The notes: a model not told the origin generated them from the letters alone. Positions 1 through 10,861 are shown, numbered from the stretch's first letter. The stretch is DNA of 64,000 nt from Aedes albopictus (GCF_035046485.1 NC_085136.1:299924778-299988777), one strand, 5' to 3'. Numbers and translations: made by a program.

Positions 1-349
1 CAAATGCCAACATCCAGTTTACCGCCGAGTATTGTTCGCAGATTTTCTATTTTCCCACTCATGCTCGTGAACAAACTTCCTTGTGTTTATTAAAGCGCCC
101 GCAGCACTTTACGTTCGAAGGCTTCGAAGGCTCTCCAATAAACTTCTTTCAACGTTCACTTTTCCTGACCGTATAAAGCAACCGGGAAAAGCAGAGTCTT
201 GTACAACACGAGTTTTGTCTTCGTTTGCAGCCTTTGGGACTTCAGCTGGTTTCGTAGACCTAAAAAGGCCCAATTTGCAGCCGCAATTCGGCTTCTCATC
301 TCGCGCATAAAGTCATTATCGCACTTTACTAAAGTACCAATATAAACAA
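1..349 (-). pseudogene. Non-LTR retrotransposon reverse transcriptase, C-terminal fragment
   Basis: Read on the minus strand, this translates to the end of a LINE reverse transcriptase (RT): a segment like VYIGTLVKCDNDFMREM, then RIAAANWAFLGLRNQLKS, then TKLVLYKTLLFPVALYG. This is the thumb/C-terminal region that follows the catalytic palm in LINE RTs, where an LYKTL..PVxLYG motif is common. A stop follows shortly after LYG, but in another frame the similarity appears to continue (WRAFEAFERKVLRALYKH), which suggests a frameshift. The window edge cuts the element off. A MITE at 350-644 interrupts the coding sequence; its upstream part resumes at 645. The RT palm is absent from the window. The clade cannot be assigned from this stretch. 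The copy is dead. Confidence 0.75.
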
Positions 350-644
350 CACAGAAAAAAATATTCATGTAAAATTCAGCGAGAAATCGTGCACATAAAG
401 GGAATGCTAGAGTTAGTGCATATTTACATGAGATATCATGTAATATTACGTTACTATCGTGTAAATTTCCGCTAATAGTCACGTAACCGGTTGGAGTCCA
501 TGATGATTTACGCGATGATTGGTGGAAATTTACACTATGGTATTGTAATTTTACATTATATCTCATGTAAAAATGCACTAACTCTAGCATTCCCTTTATG
601 TGCATGATTTCTCGCTGATTTTTAATTACATATTTTTTTCTGTG
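350..644. mobile_element. MITE with ~70-bp inverted repeats and 2-bp TSD (AA)
   Basis: Both ends carry the inverted sequence CACAGAAAAAAATAT, and the arms stay complementary for about 70 bp (a shared internal stretch is GGAATGCTAGAGTTAGTGCA). The element interrupts LINE coding sequence. If it is removed with one AA dinucleotide, the minus strand reads ..GAC GAA TTT GTT TAT ATT.. in frame. This defines the ends and a 2-bp TSD. No transposase is encoded. A 2-bp TSD that is not TA, with CAC termini, would fit a CACTA/EnSpm-type element, but that assignment is a guess. Confidence 0.8.
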
Positions 645-730
645 AAATTCGTCCACAACCAGTGTTTGGACGAAAAAGTGATCAATGAACCACTCGGCAG
701 TTTTTCTTCCCTTCTGTTGGTTCTGTTTCA
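645..730 (-). pseudogene. 5' continuation of the interrupted LINE RT fragment
   Basis: The minus-strand peptide ending VVDEF lies immediately outside the MITE and joins in frame to VYIGTLV on the other side. The reading frame runs upstream only to about 731, so this is a short remnant of the same LINE copy. Confidence 0.6.
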
Positions 731-1465
731 ATTACCAAGCGGTGTATGTTCTCTCGTCGAGTCGCATGGTTCACGAAGGAACACAAAGAGGATACTCCGA
801 TATAAACAAGCTGCGGCGATGAGCGGGCATCGCTAAGTGTAACACTTACCGATGATCGCTCATCGTTGGCTTGGGGCAACTGTGAATAATCGTTATTTTC
901 ATCAGTATTTAATGCGTTTTCGCTTTAAAAACGTGAAATACTATTTAATTTAACTGTATTCATGACGTTGCAGGTTGTGTAGTCACAATAAAAAAAGAAT
1001 TATGGCAATAAAATATTCTTACCGAATGCATCGCTTTCATTAGCGTCATCGAGCATCTTCTCTCTTGATTGCGCTCTCGTATCGAACCGGGCAAGAGAAT
1101 GAACAGCATTTCGGAGAGCGTTCCCGATCATGTTGGTTCATGAAATGTTACATTCGCGAATGTATCACTTGCTGAGCATGGACCATTCGCGATAAAAATC
1201 CACACACTGTCCACAACATTACCTCGCTCCACTTCGTATTACTGAATCGTACGCCGTATGAAATCAATAAACAGGCGATGAGTAGAACTTTCAAAATATA
1301 CTAAGAATCTACCGCAGCATGAACATCTGATCCGTAGTGGATTGGGCCTCATGAAAACCTGCCTGACATTCGCTGACGAAGGACACCTGAATCGACATCA
1401 GCCTGTTAAACAGTCATCCGGACAAATTTGTGTACGCTGAATTGAGAAGTGTTATTTCTCTGTAG
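731..1465. other. Unassigned intergenic DNA
   Basis: I recognise no gene or repeat. There is a short imperfect palindrome around 815-865 (GATGAGCGGGCATCG / CGATGATCGCTCATC). The 8-bp sequence CTCTGTAG at 1458-1465 is the left TSD of the hAT-type element that follows. Confidence 0.5.
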
Positions 1466-1751
1466 TAGACCTGTGCGCCGCCGCGCCACGCCGCTGCCGC
1501 CGACACTTTTTATCCCACGCCGACGCCGACCAGGGTATCGGCGGCGCGCCATACGCCGCTGTTTGTCACACCGCCGAATTTCATTTTTCGCGGCGGTGAT
1601 CAGTGCACGAACATAATTAAGTTTACATAAAGTTGAGATAAAAAAATCTCACGATCACTATCATAAATGATTGACTACAATAATTGATTTTGCAACTTTT
1701 AGGACATCTGTTTTCATTTTTCATTAGATTGTATGAATTATTCCTCACAGT

Positions 1752-1990
1752 GGCGTAGCCAGAAATTGTCTCTAGGAGGGGTTTTCAACAGTCAATGATA
1801 CCTTTTTTGATTTGATACTTACATTTTATAAATAGTAATGAGTAATTGTATTCGTAGTTAGAAAATAGCGGCGCAGCCGAAAAATGTTTTCGTCGCAAAG
1901 CGTTTTATACTAAAAATTTGTTCCACAAATTTTTGCTCTGGGGGGGGGGGGGTTAACCCTATAACCCCCCCCCCCACCCGTGGCTACGCC
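1752..1990. repeat. Foldback element with GGCGTAGCCA ends
   Basis: GGCGTAGCCA at 1752-1761 is inverted as TGGCTACGCC at 1981-1990. Between them lie runs of G and then C (about 1940-1975) that could pair. CCTCA flanks both sides (1743-1747, 1992-1996), but I cannot fix the TSD. It is nested inside the hAT-type element. Confidence 0.6.
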
Positions 1991-2961
1991 TCCTCATTCA
2001 CATCTCTCCAGAAGTTTCTTCAGGGATTTTTCCAGAAGATTCAGTGATGCCTCCTGGAGATCATCCTGGGATTTCTCCAGAAAATCCTTTAGGGACGCTT
2101 CCAGGATTTTATCATTGATTTTTTTTTTCAGTTGATCTCTCAGGAAGATCTCGGCAGGGAAAACTCCAGGAGTTCCTTCAGAAATTATTTCGGGAGGATT
2201 CAGGGATACATCAGAGATTTAACCCGGAAATTCTTCAGGGATTCTCATAGGAGGTTCTTCAGAGATTAGTCTGAGAGTTTCTTCATAGATTACTTCTGAA
2301 GTTCCTTCAAGAATGCATACAGGAGTTTCTGCAGGAACTAGTCCAGGAGTTTCCTCAGAGATTCCTCCAGGATAGCTATCAGAAATTCCTCTAGAGTTCC
2401 AACAAATGATTTCTCTTGACGTTCTATAAGGATTGTTCAAGAATATTCTTCAGGGATAAATCCGGCAGTTTCATCAAGGGTTCCTACAGGAATTTCTTCT
2501 AGCATCCCTTCTTGAATTTGCTCAAGAAACCCTCCTGAAATCCTCTTGGAATTGTTTCGGGATGCCTTATGAAAATTTTTCAGAGATTCTTTCAGAAGTT
2601 CTTTCAAGGATTGCTCCAGAAGTTCCTTCGGTGATCTCTCCGGGAATTCGTTAAGGGATCTTCCCAATAGCTCCAGGAGGATTCAGAGATGCCTCCGGGT
2701 GTTTATAAAGAATTCCATCAGAATTTCCCCAAGCTATTTTAACAGTAGTTCGTTCAGGAATCCTTCTAGAACTCCCTTTAAATATTCCTCAGGAGGATTT
2801 ATAAATGCCACCTGGAGATCCATCAAGAATCTCGTAAGAAGTTTCTTTAGGAATTCTTGCAGGTGTTTAGAAATTAGTCCAGGCGTTCCTGCAGGGATTC
2901 CTTCTGAAATTCCTTAAGAAATTACTCCAAGAGTTCCATCAGAGATTCCTCCAGAAGTTGC

Positions 2962-3082
2962 AAAGCTCTAGACTTTGCCCACCCCCCGAAATTCTGCTCT
3001 AATCTTCGCCACTTCATTCATAAAAAAATGGAGTTTGTATGGAGGGGGCGAAGACTAAAACAGTGGCGAAGTCTAGTGCTTT
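2962..3082. repeat. Short palindromic element
   Basis: AAAGCTCTAGACTTTGCC (2962-2979) is inverted as GGCGAAGTCTAGTGCTTT (3065-3082), with a second complementary pair of C- and G-rich blocks inside. It interrupts the 12-bp repeat, so it is a later small MITE-like insertion or a capture. Confidence 0.65.
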
Positions 3083-3524
3083 CACCCTATAACAGTTCCT
3101 TCCAAGATTCCTTCAGGATATCCTTAGGGGATTCCTCGAGGAGTTTCTTTAGGGATTCTTCCAGAAGTTAATCGAGGGATCGCTCCTGGGGTTCTTTCCG
3201 ATTGTAGATTGAGATCGAGATTTTCCCAGGAAGACTCACGGATGCCTTCAGGGGCTACATCAGAGATTTCTCCAGAAGCTCATTCAAGAATTCCATCAGG
3301 GAATCTTGAAGGAATTCCTTCAATAATTTCCTTACGATTATAATCAGCCATATCTCCAGGATATTCTTGAGGGATCTTTCATGGAGTTTCTACAACAATT
3401 CCTCAAGGATTTCCTTCTGGAATTCTTCCAGGATTTTTTTCAGGGAATGCCTCCTGCAATTCCTTACCCCTACCCGGAAATATTCGTTGAAAATTCTTCA
3501 AGATTCCGCCTGGAAGTCCTTCGT

Positions 3525-3650
3525 CTTTCTCTGGCTGCCATTGCATGAATTTAAATATTGTGAGGCAAGGACAATGATACATTATGCTCAAGGAGTCAAG
3601 GAAATTATCCCGATCGCAACGGGAATCGAACCCATCCATCGCTAACTGGA
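3525..3650 (-). mobile_element. Degenerate Feilai-like SINE relic
   Basis: On the minus strand GGGTTCGATTCCCG (a pol III B box) is followed by ATTTCCTTGACTCC and a GCATAATGTATCAT stretch. These parallel the body of the Feilai-like SINE at 47394-47680 (ATTTCCTTGACTTCC, then GCATAGAGTATC). The A-box head is not recognisable. It is nested in the 12-bp repeat array. Confidence 0.6.
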
Positions 3651-4632
3651 AGGACCCTGCAGGGATATCTCTTGTAATTTCTATGAGAATTTCTCCTAGA
3701 CTTCCCTCAGGGGTTCCCTTTGACTTCCTTCGAGCATTCCTCCTGGAATTTCTTCGGGAATTCCTCCTGGAATTTCTTCGTAGATTCCTCCTAAAATTTC
3801 TTCGTGAGTTTTTTTCTAAAATTTCTTTGGTGATTTCTCTTAGAATTCCTACAGAGATTTCTCCTGGAATTTCTTCGTGGATTTCTCATATAATTCCTCC
3901 AGGGATTCCTCCTGGTCTTCTTTCAGCGATTCCTCTTGGAATTCTTTCGGAAATTCCTTCTTGACATTTTTCGGTGATTCCGCCTAGAATTCATTCTGGA
4001 CTCTCCTGGAATACCTTTGGGTATTCCTCCTGGACATCCTTCATTAATTCTTCCTAAAATTCTATCGGGGATTTCTCCTAATATTTTAACGTGGATTTCT
4101 CCTGAAATCTCTTCGGAGTTTCCTCCTGGAATTTCTTTGATGATGTCTCTAAGAATTCCTTAGGAGATTCCTTTTGAATTTGCTTCATGCATTCATCATG
4201 GAATTCCTTCAGAATCCTCCTGGACTTCCTATGGGGATTCCTCTTGAAAATCCTTCATGAATACCGCTTTGAAATCTTTCGGATATTCCTCCCAGATTCC
4301 CTTCAGCAGTTTCACCTGGGATTCCTGCAGGTATTTTTCATCCATTCGATTCATTCGGGGATTCCTCCTAGAATTCCTTAAGGAATTTCTTCTGGAATTC
4401 TTCCAAGGATTCCTCTTGGAATTCCCTCGGTGATTCTTCCTAGAATTTCCTCAAGATTTTTTTCCTGGAATTCCTTCAGAGATTTCTTCCGCATACTTTT
4501 CGTTGATTTCTCCTAGAAAGTTTTCGGGGATTTTTTCCCAAATTCGCTTGGAAATTCCTCTTGGATCTTTTAAAGAATTCCTTCTGAAATTTCTTTGGGA
4601 TTCGTGCTAGAATTCTTTCGGAGTTTCTTCTT

Positions 4633-4752
4633 GGAATTCTAGTGGGAACTTCCCTTGGAATTCCAGTGGGAACTTCCCTTGGAATTCCAGTGGGAACTTC
4701 CCTTGGAATTCCAGTGGGAACTTCCCTTGGAATTCCAGTGGGAACTTCCCTT
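4633..4752. repeat. Homogenised 24-bp tandem repeat, 5 copies
   Basis: Five consecutive 24-bp units start at 4633, 4657, 4681, 4705 and 4729. Each joins GGAATTCYAGTG to GGAACTTCCCTT, and they are nearly identical. Against the diverged array around them this is a recent local expansion. Confidence 0.95.
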
Positions 4753-6101
4753 GGAATAACTCCTCATGGAACTCCAACGAGGACTCCTGGATATTTTTCT
4801 ATGGTTCCTCCAAGAAATACTTCAAGGATTTCTTCTCGTATTCCTTCAACAAATCTTTCTGGAATTCTTTTGGGGATGCCTCATGGATTTCCTTCATGAA
4901 TTCCTCCTGGGCTTTTTCGGGGATTCCTCTTGATATTCCGTCGTGGATTCCTCCTGGAATTCCTTCGGGGGTTTCTCCTGATTTTTTTTTTCCTTGAGAT
5001 CGCTTGAGAATTTCTCCTTGAATTACTTTGGAGATTCCTCCTGGACTTTCTGAGGTGTTTTTTTCTTAAAAAACCTTTGATTTTGCGCTTGGAAGTCCTT
5101 CGGAGATTCCTCCCTGAAGACCTTCGGTGGTGCTGTAATTTCTTCGAGGATTCTTTCTAAACTTTCTTCGAAAGTTCTTGCTAAAATTTCTTCGGAGATT
5201 TCTCCCGATGTTTCGTCGAGGATTCCTTCTGGATTTCCTTCGGGATTCCCTCTTGGAATTTCTTTGGTGATTTTTCTTCAAATTTCTTCGGAGATTCCTC
5301 CTAGAATCGGGGATTCGTCTTAGAATTCCTTCAGAGATTCCTCCTGGATATTTTTCGTTGATTCCTCCTTGAAATGCTTAGAGGTTTCCTTCATGGATTT
5401 CTTTTGAAATCCCCTTCGGAGATTTCTCCTGGGATTCCTTCTTGAATTCATTTCAGGAATCCTCCTGGAATTTCTTTCGAAAATTCGTCATGGATTTCCT
5501 TCTGAAATTCCTCGAAAACTCCAATCATCGATTTCTTCAGAAGCTTCTGCAGGGATCTCTCTAAGAGAGATTCTTGAACCACCGGAGATTCCTGCAGAAG
5601 TTTCTTCAGGGTTTCATACAGCAGTTCCTGCAGAGATAAGTTCAGAATTTTCTTCATGGATTCCTTCAGGAGTTTCTTTAAGGCTTTTGAGATTCCTTCC
5701 TGAAATCATTCTGGATTCCTTAGTAGGTCTTCCGTAGTTAGACCCATCAAACTATATAAAGTTTGATAGCTTCTGAAGGTTCTGAGAAAACAAAACAAAA
5801 ACTGTAGCAAAATCGATACTTTTTTGCCCTTGATTTGCAATGGAATAATGCATTACACTAAGGATACAGGTAATGTCACAATATCTATAATCACTGGTAT
5901 CAGTGATGGACCCGAACAGAAATAAAAAAGGTATTCATTCAAACGTAACAGTTTATGTCATAAATGGTCATGAAAAAGCTCAGACTACAAATTCTAGAGC
6001 GTAATAACAACTTCTTTGCTTTGCCAATGTTGACATTATGGTCAAATTTTGGTCACGCCGATTCACGCCGCCGAACAAAATATATTCGACGCACAGGTCT
6101 A

Positions 6102-6363
6102 CTCTGTAGTTCGCGCACTCCAGTCGATGGTCTTTAAATATGGAAGGCAAATGAGACCATGTCTTATATCCAACAAGCCCGGATGCGACTTCAAAAGTCG
6201 ATGACGGCAGCCAAACAAGTCCACGAGAAACTCATGGAGACTGCAGCGACGCCAGCGACAGAGCCCGCCAAGGCAGAGGTTTCGATGTCAACCCAGACTG
6301 AGGCCTTCGCTTTCGCGGGTAGCCGACTGCTTTTGACAAGCATTTGTGGAAGCGGGCGAAATA
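6102..6363 (+). pseudogene. Unidentified coding-like fragment
   Basis: A short frame from 6159 begins MSYIQQARMRLQKSMTAAKQ and continues through an Ala/Glu-rich stretch to MSTQTEAFAF, where it meets the MITE that starts at 6364. Codon use and composition are more gene-like than the neighbours. STQT motifs occur in some LINE ORF1 proteins, but I do not recognise this one. It could be the N-terminal part of a LINE ORF1 truncated by the MITE. Confidence 0.3.
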
Positions 6364-6760
6364 CAGGGGATAGACAAAATGATCGGGACAGGATAAATTT
6401 TCATCTCTCAAAAAAAAATTAAACAGCTGTAACTTTTCGAAAAGTGCATCAAATGTTCTCAAATTTTCACTGTAAATAAATCAACTAGTTGTGCATCAGT
6501 GGACAAAATTTGGAAAAAAATCGGGCTATTCTACACGAAGTTATAAAGATTCTAAAAAAAAGGTAGAATTATCCGATAGCCAACTTTGAGCTGTTATATC
6601 TCCGGATTGAATGATTCGAATGTAATGAAATTTTGACCATTTAAGACTTATATAATGAGCTTTGACAAACTTTTGACATAATTTAAAATTCCTAACACGG
6701 AAGAAAATTATAACGATTTGATTATTTTTATAATAAAACACCAATTTTTCCTAAATTTTA
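6364..6760. mobile_element. Half copy of the CAGGGGATAGACAAAATG MITE
   Basis: It starts after TA with CAGGGGATAGACAAAATG, the same terminus as the full copy at 18076-18674. The following sequence matches the right half of that copy in reverse complement, through the motif ATCCGATAGCCAACTTTGAG. The opposite terminus is missing, so the copy is truncated. The right boundary is approximate. Confidence 0.75.
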
Positions 6761-7949
6761 ACATCGTTTCAAAATTCAAGATGCGAATTATAGTTCACTT
6801 AAATTCCCTCTGATTGTCTTGAATACAGCTATGTTTTCAATTCATTGAAAAAGTAATGATGACTTAATTCTCGATCCTTCAATGGCGGTCGCACTTATTG
6901 TAAAAGTATAATGAAAGATTTCTCACGATCAGGCGATCACATATGAAGTGGATAAAAGTCAGTCGTCGAACACATGATTGAACAATATCGTGTTAATCAA
7001 TCGCCGTGGATCAAATTTCACCACTTTCATGAAACCCGACAGCGACGATGCGGCATCGTTAAAACCACCCGATCGGTCGATGACAAAAGGCAAAGGCAAC
7101 CCCGGGCACATCAAAGGGCTAATCCCCACTCGAGACGAACAAAAGCACAAAACTTGAAATCCCGCATGTAGAAAATAGGCACAAAGAGACACATTCACAA
7201 CGCGGCTCTCCAATAAAACACGAAAACCAATATTGATTTCAATAAATTTTGAATTTGACAATCCGCGCTTTGATGGCCACCGAGAAAAAACGAGATTCTA
7301 GCCGACGCGACGCGACGACGAAATAATAATCAAAGCGAACCAAGGAAAAAGATTCACCACCCGGTCGGAGACCGCGGAATGCGCGGAAGAACCGCCGCCG
7401 ACGACGACGATCGGGAAACAGAGAGATGAAAGAAGAGTTGACAGCCGGCATGAACAAACAAAACATAAATAAGGGAATCGAAGAAAATGGCACCGCGTGG
7501 TGGCTTCAATGCAATGGGGGGAAAGATCTCTCCTCACGGAGGAACGGTGGATGGCTGGTGGTCATCGCCGGTTCAGGTTCGTGGCGCGATCGCCACGATC
7601 GGCGCGGCTTTGACTGCACCACACCACAAACGCGACGACGGAGGATGCGAGTTATTATAATCCTATAATTTATATTAATAATTTTATTGCACCTCATTCG
7701 GGCTCATTTTCATATTTGTTCAGATGAGCTGGCAGCGTTGCGGATGGTTTGTTATGCCAGGATTTGCAGGAAACGGTTAGACAGTTCAGTTAATGAAAAC
7801 GAGCGGAAATGGTTGGGAGTTTTATCGGATTCCCGAGCAGTCAATGGGTTCTTTATTGATTCCGGGAACATTTTAATGTTTATTCCCTACTATGCAGTCA
7901 CTAGAGAAAAATGCACATAGGCCGCGAATGTACGGAACCGCTTGAAAAA
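6761..7949. other. Unassigned DNA, including a CpG-richer stretch
   Basis: No recognised gene. About 7280-7660 is richer in G, C and CpG (clusters of CGACG) than the surroundings. Overlapping short ORFs occur there on both strands, but none resembles a known family. It could be a diverged repeat or a single-copy regulatory stretch. Confidence 0.4.
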
Positions 7950-8345
7950 AAAAATCTCGCTTACAATCCACGAGCTCGTTGCACTTTACGGTGAACCTGG
8001 CATCCAGAACGTGGCCAATAGTGTGGGACAAACATCAAATTCTCGCTCAAATCGTCTTTTTTGATTCCATTTACATAGGTCCCATATGAACTGTGCAAAA
8101 TTTCAGCGCAATCGGTAAAACTATAATTTAGCGCAAGCTGTTCAAAGTTTTCATAGGATTTGCTATGGGAAAAGTAATAGTTTCAGAGAAAAAATCCCAG
8201 AGGTCGCCGCTTGTCTCCTTAATTCAAATCAATCAACGTTTCTTGTACAAAAATCATTTATGAAACTTTCCTTCGAAGACCGCAAAACGATTGGATTCTT
8301 GTGGAAAAAGCTATTGATTTATTACCGATTAGTGATCCAATGAAC
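7950..8345. repeat. Diverged relative of the MITE at 27653-28366
   Basis: The order of motifs parallels the later MITE: TTTTTTGATTCCATTT, then TGTGCAAAATTTCAGC, CAATCGGT, and finally CGAAGACCGCAAAACGATTGG. In the later copy the corresponding motifs are TTTTTTTGATCCCATTT, TGTGCAAAATTTGGGC, GATCGGT and CGAAGACCGCGAAGTGATC. The termini cannot be placed. Confidence 0.5.
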
Positions 8346-8359
8346 GGCTTTTTGTTTTG

Positions 8360-8404
8360 TTTTATTAGCTTTATTAGTTTTATTAGTTTTATTAGTTTTA
8401 TTAG
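8360..8404. repeat. 9-bp simple repeat (TTTTATTAG)n
   Basis: About five tandem copies of TTTTATTAG with one early variant. Confidence 0.9.
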
Positions 8405-8492
8405 GGTCATTCCAAGGAAGTTTCCTTAAAGGCGTATCTTATAAACGACCGTTGAACACGTTCGTTTTGACAGGTCTCCTGCTCGATTGGAA

Positions 8493-9038
8493 CTATGGAG
8501 ATGACACTAGATCGGCTGTTCCAATTTTGACGTTTCTCCTCTTTGTTTTATCCAGGCTCGTTAGTTCAAACCTCTCAGCAGTAAAATGTGTAAGACCTAC
8601 TGATTTTTTTCCTCTTTCTTTATTTGAAAGGCTCATGCGCGCTAGGCATAACGGAGCCGAATCCTGTCTGTATTCTTCTACTCTTTGAGCCTCCTCATCA
8701 AGGTATTGCTCACGAAGTGCAGAGTCCTTGACATGAACAACGGCGATATCCATGTGGAGGACGAGCGGAGGAAACATCAGAAACTGCTTCGTTGCTATTG
8801 CTTTCACTAGACACGGTGATAGGTGGTGCGATACGTTTGGGTGCGTTATTGGCGCTTTTTGTGTCCGAGTCGGTGGAATCAATTGAACGTTGTCGCTTTG
8901 ATTACTGTTTAGCGGTGGCTTGTTATTTGTCCTATTTGTAACAATGGCCGCCGATTTGCACAAAGAGGGCCATTGTTGTTCAGCAAGCATGGACGAATTT
9001 GTACCTACTGATAAATGCTTAATTTCAAGACCATACAA
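8493..9038 (-). CDS. Unidentified 181-codon ORF
   Basis: An uninterrupted minus-strand frame of 181 codons in a region where random frames rarely exceed 100. The N-terminal half is Asn/Thr/Pro-rich. The C-terminal half is charged, with DSALREQYLDEEAQRVEEYR and then KTKRRNVKIGT. I see no zinc finger, membrane segment or catalytic motif, and I do not recognise the family. A small foldback element begins right behind its first codon. It could be a LINE ORF1 remnant, an exon of a host gene or chance. Confidence 0.25.
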   Translation of the reverse strand: MYGLEIKHLSVGTNSSMLAEQQWPSLCKSAAIVTNRTNNKPPLNSNQSDNVQLIPPTRTQKAPITHPNVSHHLSPCLVKAIATKQFLMFPPLVLHMDIAVVHVKDSALREQYLDEEAQRVEEYRQDSAPLCLARMSLSNKERGKKSVGLTHFTAERFELTSLDKTKRRNVKIGTADLVSSP

Positions 9039-9051
9039 AAAGTGTAACCTT

Positions 9052-9152
9052 TATACCAGAGAAGAGAAGGTCATCTCTTGAGTCAGAAATTGATGAATAT
9101 ATCATGCTGTTAGTCGCGTAAGTGTTAGTACCCTGCTCTTCTCTGGTTATAC
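9052..9152. repeat. Small foldback element (CCAGAGAAGAG ends)
   Basis: ATACCAGAGAAGAGAAGG near the left is inverted as CTGCTCTTCTCTGGTTAT near the right, about 70 bp apart. It resembles a short MITE. No TSD was identified. Confidence 0.6.
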
Positions 9153-9908
9153 TTTTGCATAATCGACTCTTGTGTCCACATACCTAATCGTCAAATTCGC
9201 AAGCATTCTTACACAGAAATCTCGTGGAACAAGTGGCATTCGTGATTTAAAAAAATATAGACATTGCACATCCAGCACTTTTTAAGGTCTGATTTTGTGA
9301 ATGTGTTACGCATATTTGATGTGGGGTGAAAATTATGCAGTTATGAGTAGATCTTACGCATTTTTGTGCTGAGCGGATTTAGCGTGTAGTCCTACGCCCC
9401 TTTAAGGATACTGCAAAATGACGTCACTGACAGTTCTGCGAGTAACAAATATACATTGGAACACTACAATTGCATGAAAAAAAGCACATCACAACGATAG
9501 AAGAATTTTCTATGAATCGGAGAATTTGGTTCATGGAAAATTCACAAAACTATTTAACAAACGTAACAATGTTAACAGGGACTTAGATTCTGCAGGAGAT
9601 GTCGCAAAAATGTTTTTGAAATCAAATTTAGTACAACTGGAGTTGAATAATTGGTTTTACATTAGTTTAATTGAACCATATTTTCGTATCACAACGATTT
9701 CGGGATGAAAAACGTGAATTTAATGTATCGCCACTTGTTCCAAATTTTCAAATTGAAATATCTCTCAAAACGCAAAAATTCGTTTCCCTAAATTTTCAGC
9801 AAATACAAAGCAATACTAGGCAACCACAAATGGAAGAGGTATATTTTGGTATTTTTTGCAAGAGGTATATTTTAGTGATATTTGATCTTTTGTAACAAAG
9901 ATAGTAAA
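9153..9908. other. AT-rich DNA without recognised features
   Basis: The short ORFs here are not conserved-looking. A partial direct repeat (GAGGTATATTTT / AAGAGGTATATTTTAG) lies near 9836-9880. Confidence 0.5.
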
Positions 9909-10231
9909 GCACCAGCGTCTAGCTTTTTACCATGATGCTTTAGAGAGTTTGTTTCTTCGAAAAAGTTGTTCATATTGACAAAATGAACAACTTTTTCGTA
10001 GACGTTAAAGTTACATGGCCTACTGTTTTTGGGTTATTATAGAAAAAAAAACATTATAAAGTTTTTTTTGGGGAATATATGCACAGAGTAAACTAATCTA
10101 TCAATAACATGATAGTATGCTATACAATTTCGACGTCTAAGATAGATTTTTTTCATTTTGTCAATATAAACAACTTTTTCGAAGAAACCAACTCTCTAAT
10201 GTGTAAAAGTTTAAAGTTAGACATTGGCGCC
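9909..10231. mobile_element. MITE with ~75-bp inverted arms
   Basis: The left arm (GCACCAGCGTCTA at 9909, then TTCTTCGAAAAAGTTGTT and ATATTGACAAAATGA) is mirrored on the right (TCATTTTGTCAATAT, AACAACTTTTTCGAAGAA, TAGACATTGGCGCC ending 10231). The arms differ by several substitutions. No coding capacity. The TSD is not clear. Confidence 0.8.
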
Positions 10232-10681
10232 ATCTTTACAGGGTGGAATTAAAAGGTACAAAATTGATTACACTCATTCGAAAAGATTCTTCAGTAATTA
10301 AGTTTTCAAAATATCGAAACAACCTCAAACACTGATTTTTGGAAGTGTAGAATTAGCTAAGTTAAAATACACAGACGTTAAATCTGTAGGAAATATCTAA
10401 AAAATTAGATGGTGGCACCACTAATGCGGAAAAATATTTATTTATATATTTATTATTTTTTTTATTTATTGATGTATTTGCAATGTAAGGCAACACCTTT
10501 TAAATTATTGCAAAAAGAATTCTTTGATGGTACAAAAAAAAATTATGACTACATTACAGTTTCTGAACTCATGATCATGTACATTGAAGTAGTTTACCTA
10601 TTTTAAAACTAATTCCCTCTGTTGAAAAACTCTGTGCACTCTGAATGGAACCTGCTAAAGTTATCAATAGATCTGATTTCC
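10232..10681. other. AT-rich DNA without recognised features
   Basis: Long A/T stretches and short ORFs only. Nothing assignable. Confidence 0.5.
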
Positions 10682-10861
10682 ATTGATTGATTGATTTGTC
10701 GTTATTAAAGAGACTTTCAGCTCTTGGCTGGTTCGTCTCTCTCTGATCTGATTTCCAGTGGTAATTGGTTCCAAGAAACAACGCCACGAACGAAAAAAGG
10801 TATCTCCATAATAATATGTAGTATGCTGCGGAAGAACGAAATTGCATATCCGTGTATAAAG
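10682..10861 (-). pseudogene. 3' end of a jockey/CR1-like LINE with (AATC)n tail
   Basis: On the minus strand the peptide FFVRGVVSWNQLPLEIRSER is the C-terminal signature of many jockey/CR1-type RT proteins (R-x-x-x-x-WN-x-LP-x-x-IR). It is followed by GGCTGAAAGTCTCTT-type 3' UTR and a tail of AATC repeats at the left end (10682-10697). Only the last 60 codons remain, so this is a 5'-truncated copy. The same 3' end appears in inverted orientation at 10862-10916 and as a 57-bp insertion at 36170-36226. Confidence 0.7.

Larger units (their letters stand above)
1996..5700. repeat. Degenerate 12-bp-period repeat (GGAATTCCTYCT-like)
   Basis: For about 3.7 kb the sequence is a drifting succession of units such as GGAATTCCTCCT and GGAATTTCTTCG, often alternating to give a 24-bp superperiod. 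The many short ORFs across this stretch only reflect a period divisible by three and should not be called genes. The array is interrupted by a palindrome (2962-3082) and a SINE relic (about 3525-3650). It fills the body of the hAT-type element and probably expanded inside it. Confidence 0.85.
1466..6101. mobile_element. Non-autonomous hAT-type DNA transposon, 4.6 kb
   Basis: Terminal inverted repeats (TIRs) begin TAGACCTGTGCG at 1466 and end CGCACAGGTCTA at 6101. They are flanked by a perfect 8-bp direct repeat CTCTGTAG (1458-1465 and 6102-6109), which fits the hAT target preference nTnnnnAn. GCCGCC-rich subterminal motifs occur inside both ends (1478-1600 and 6055-6075), as in many hAT elements. 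No hAT transposase is visible. Instead about 3.7 kb of the interior is a degenerate short repeat around GGAATTCCTCCT. Nested inside are a foldback element, a small palindrome and a SINE relic. Mobilisation would need a transposase from elsewhere. Perfect TSDs suggest the insertion is fairly young even though the internal repeat is diverged. Confidence 0.88.

Noticed and set aside
4642..4899. Repeat protein with an 8-residue GTSLGIPV unit
   Set aside because: The 24-bp DNA tandem repeat is divisible by three, and the frame exists only because of that. There is no sign of coding selection.
7239..7697. CpG-rich overlapping ORFs as a host exon
   Set aside because: Frames are short and basic/low-complexity on both strands, with no splice or domain evidence. 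Left as unassigned DNA.
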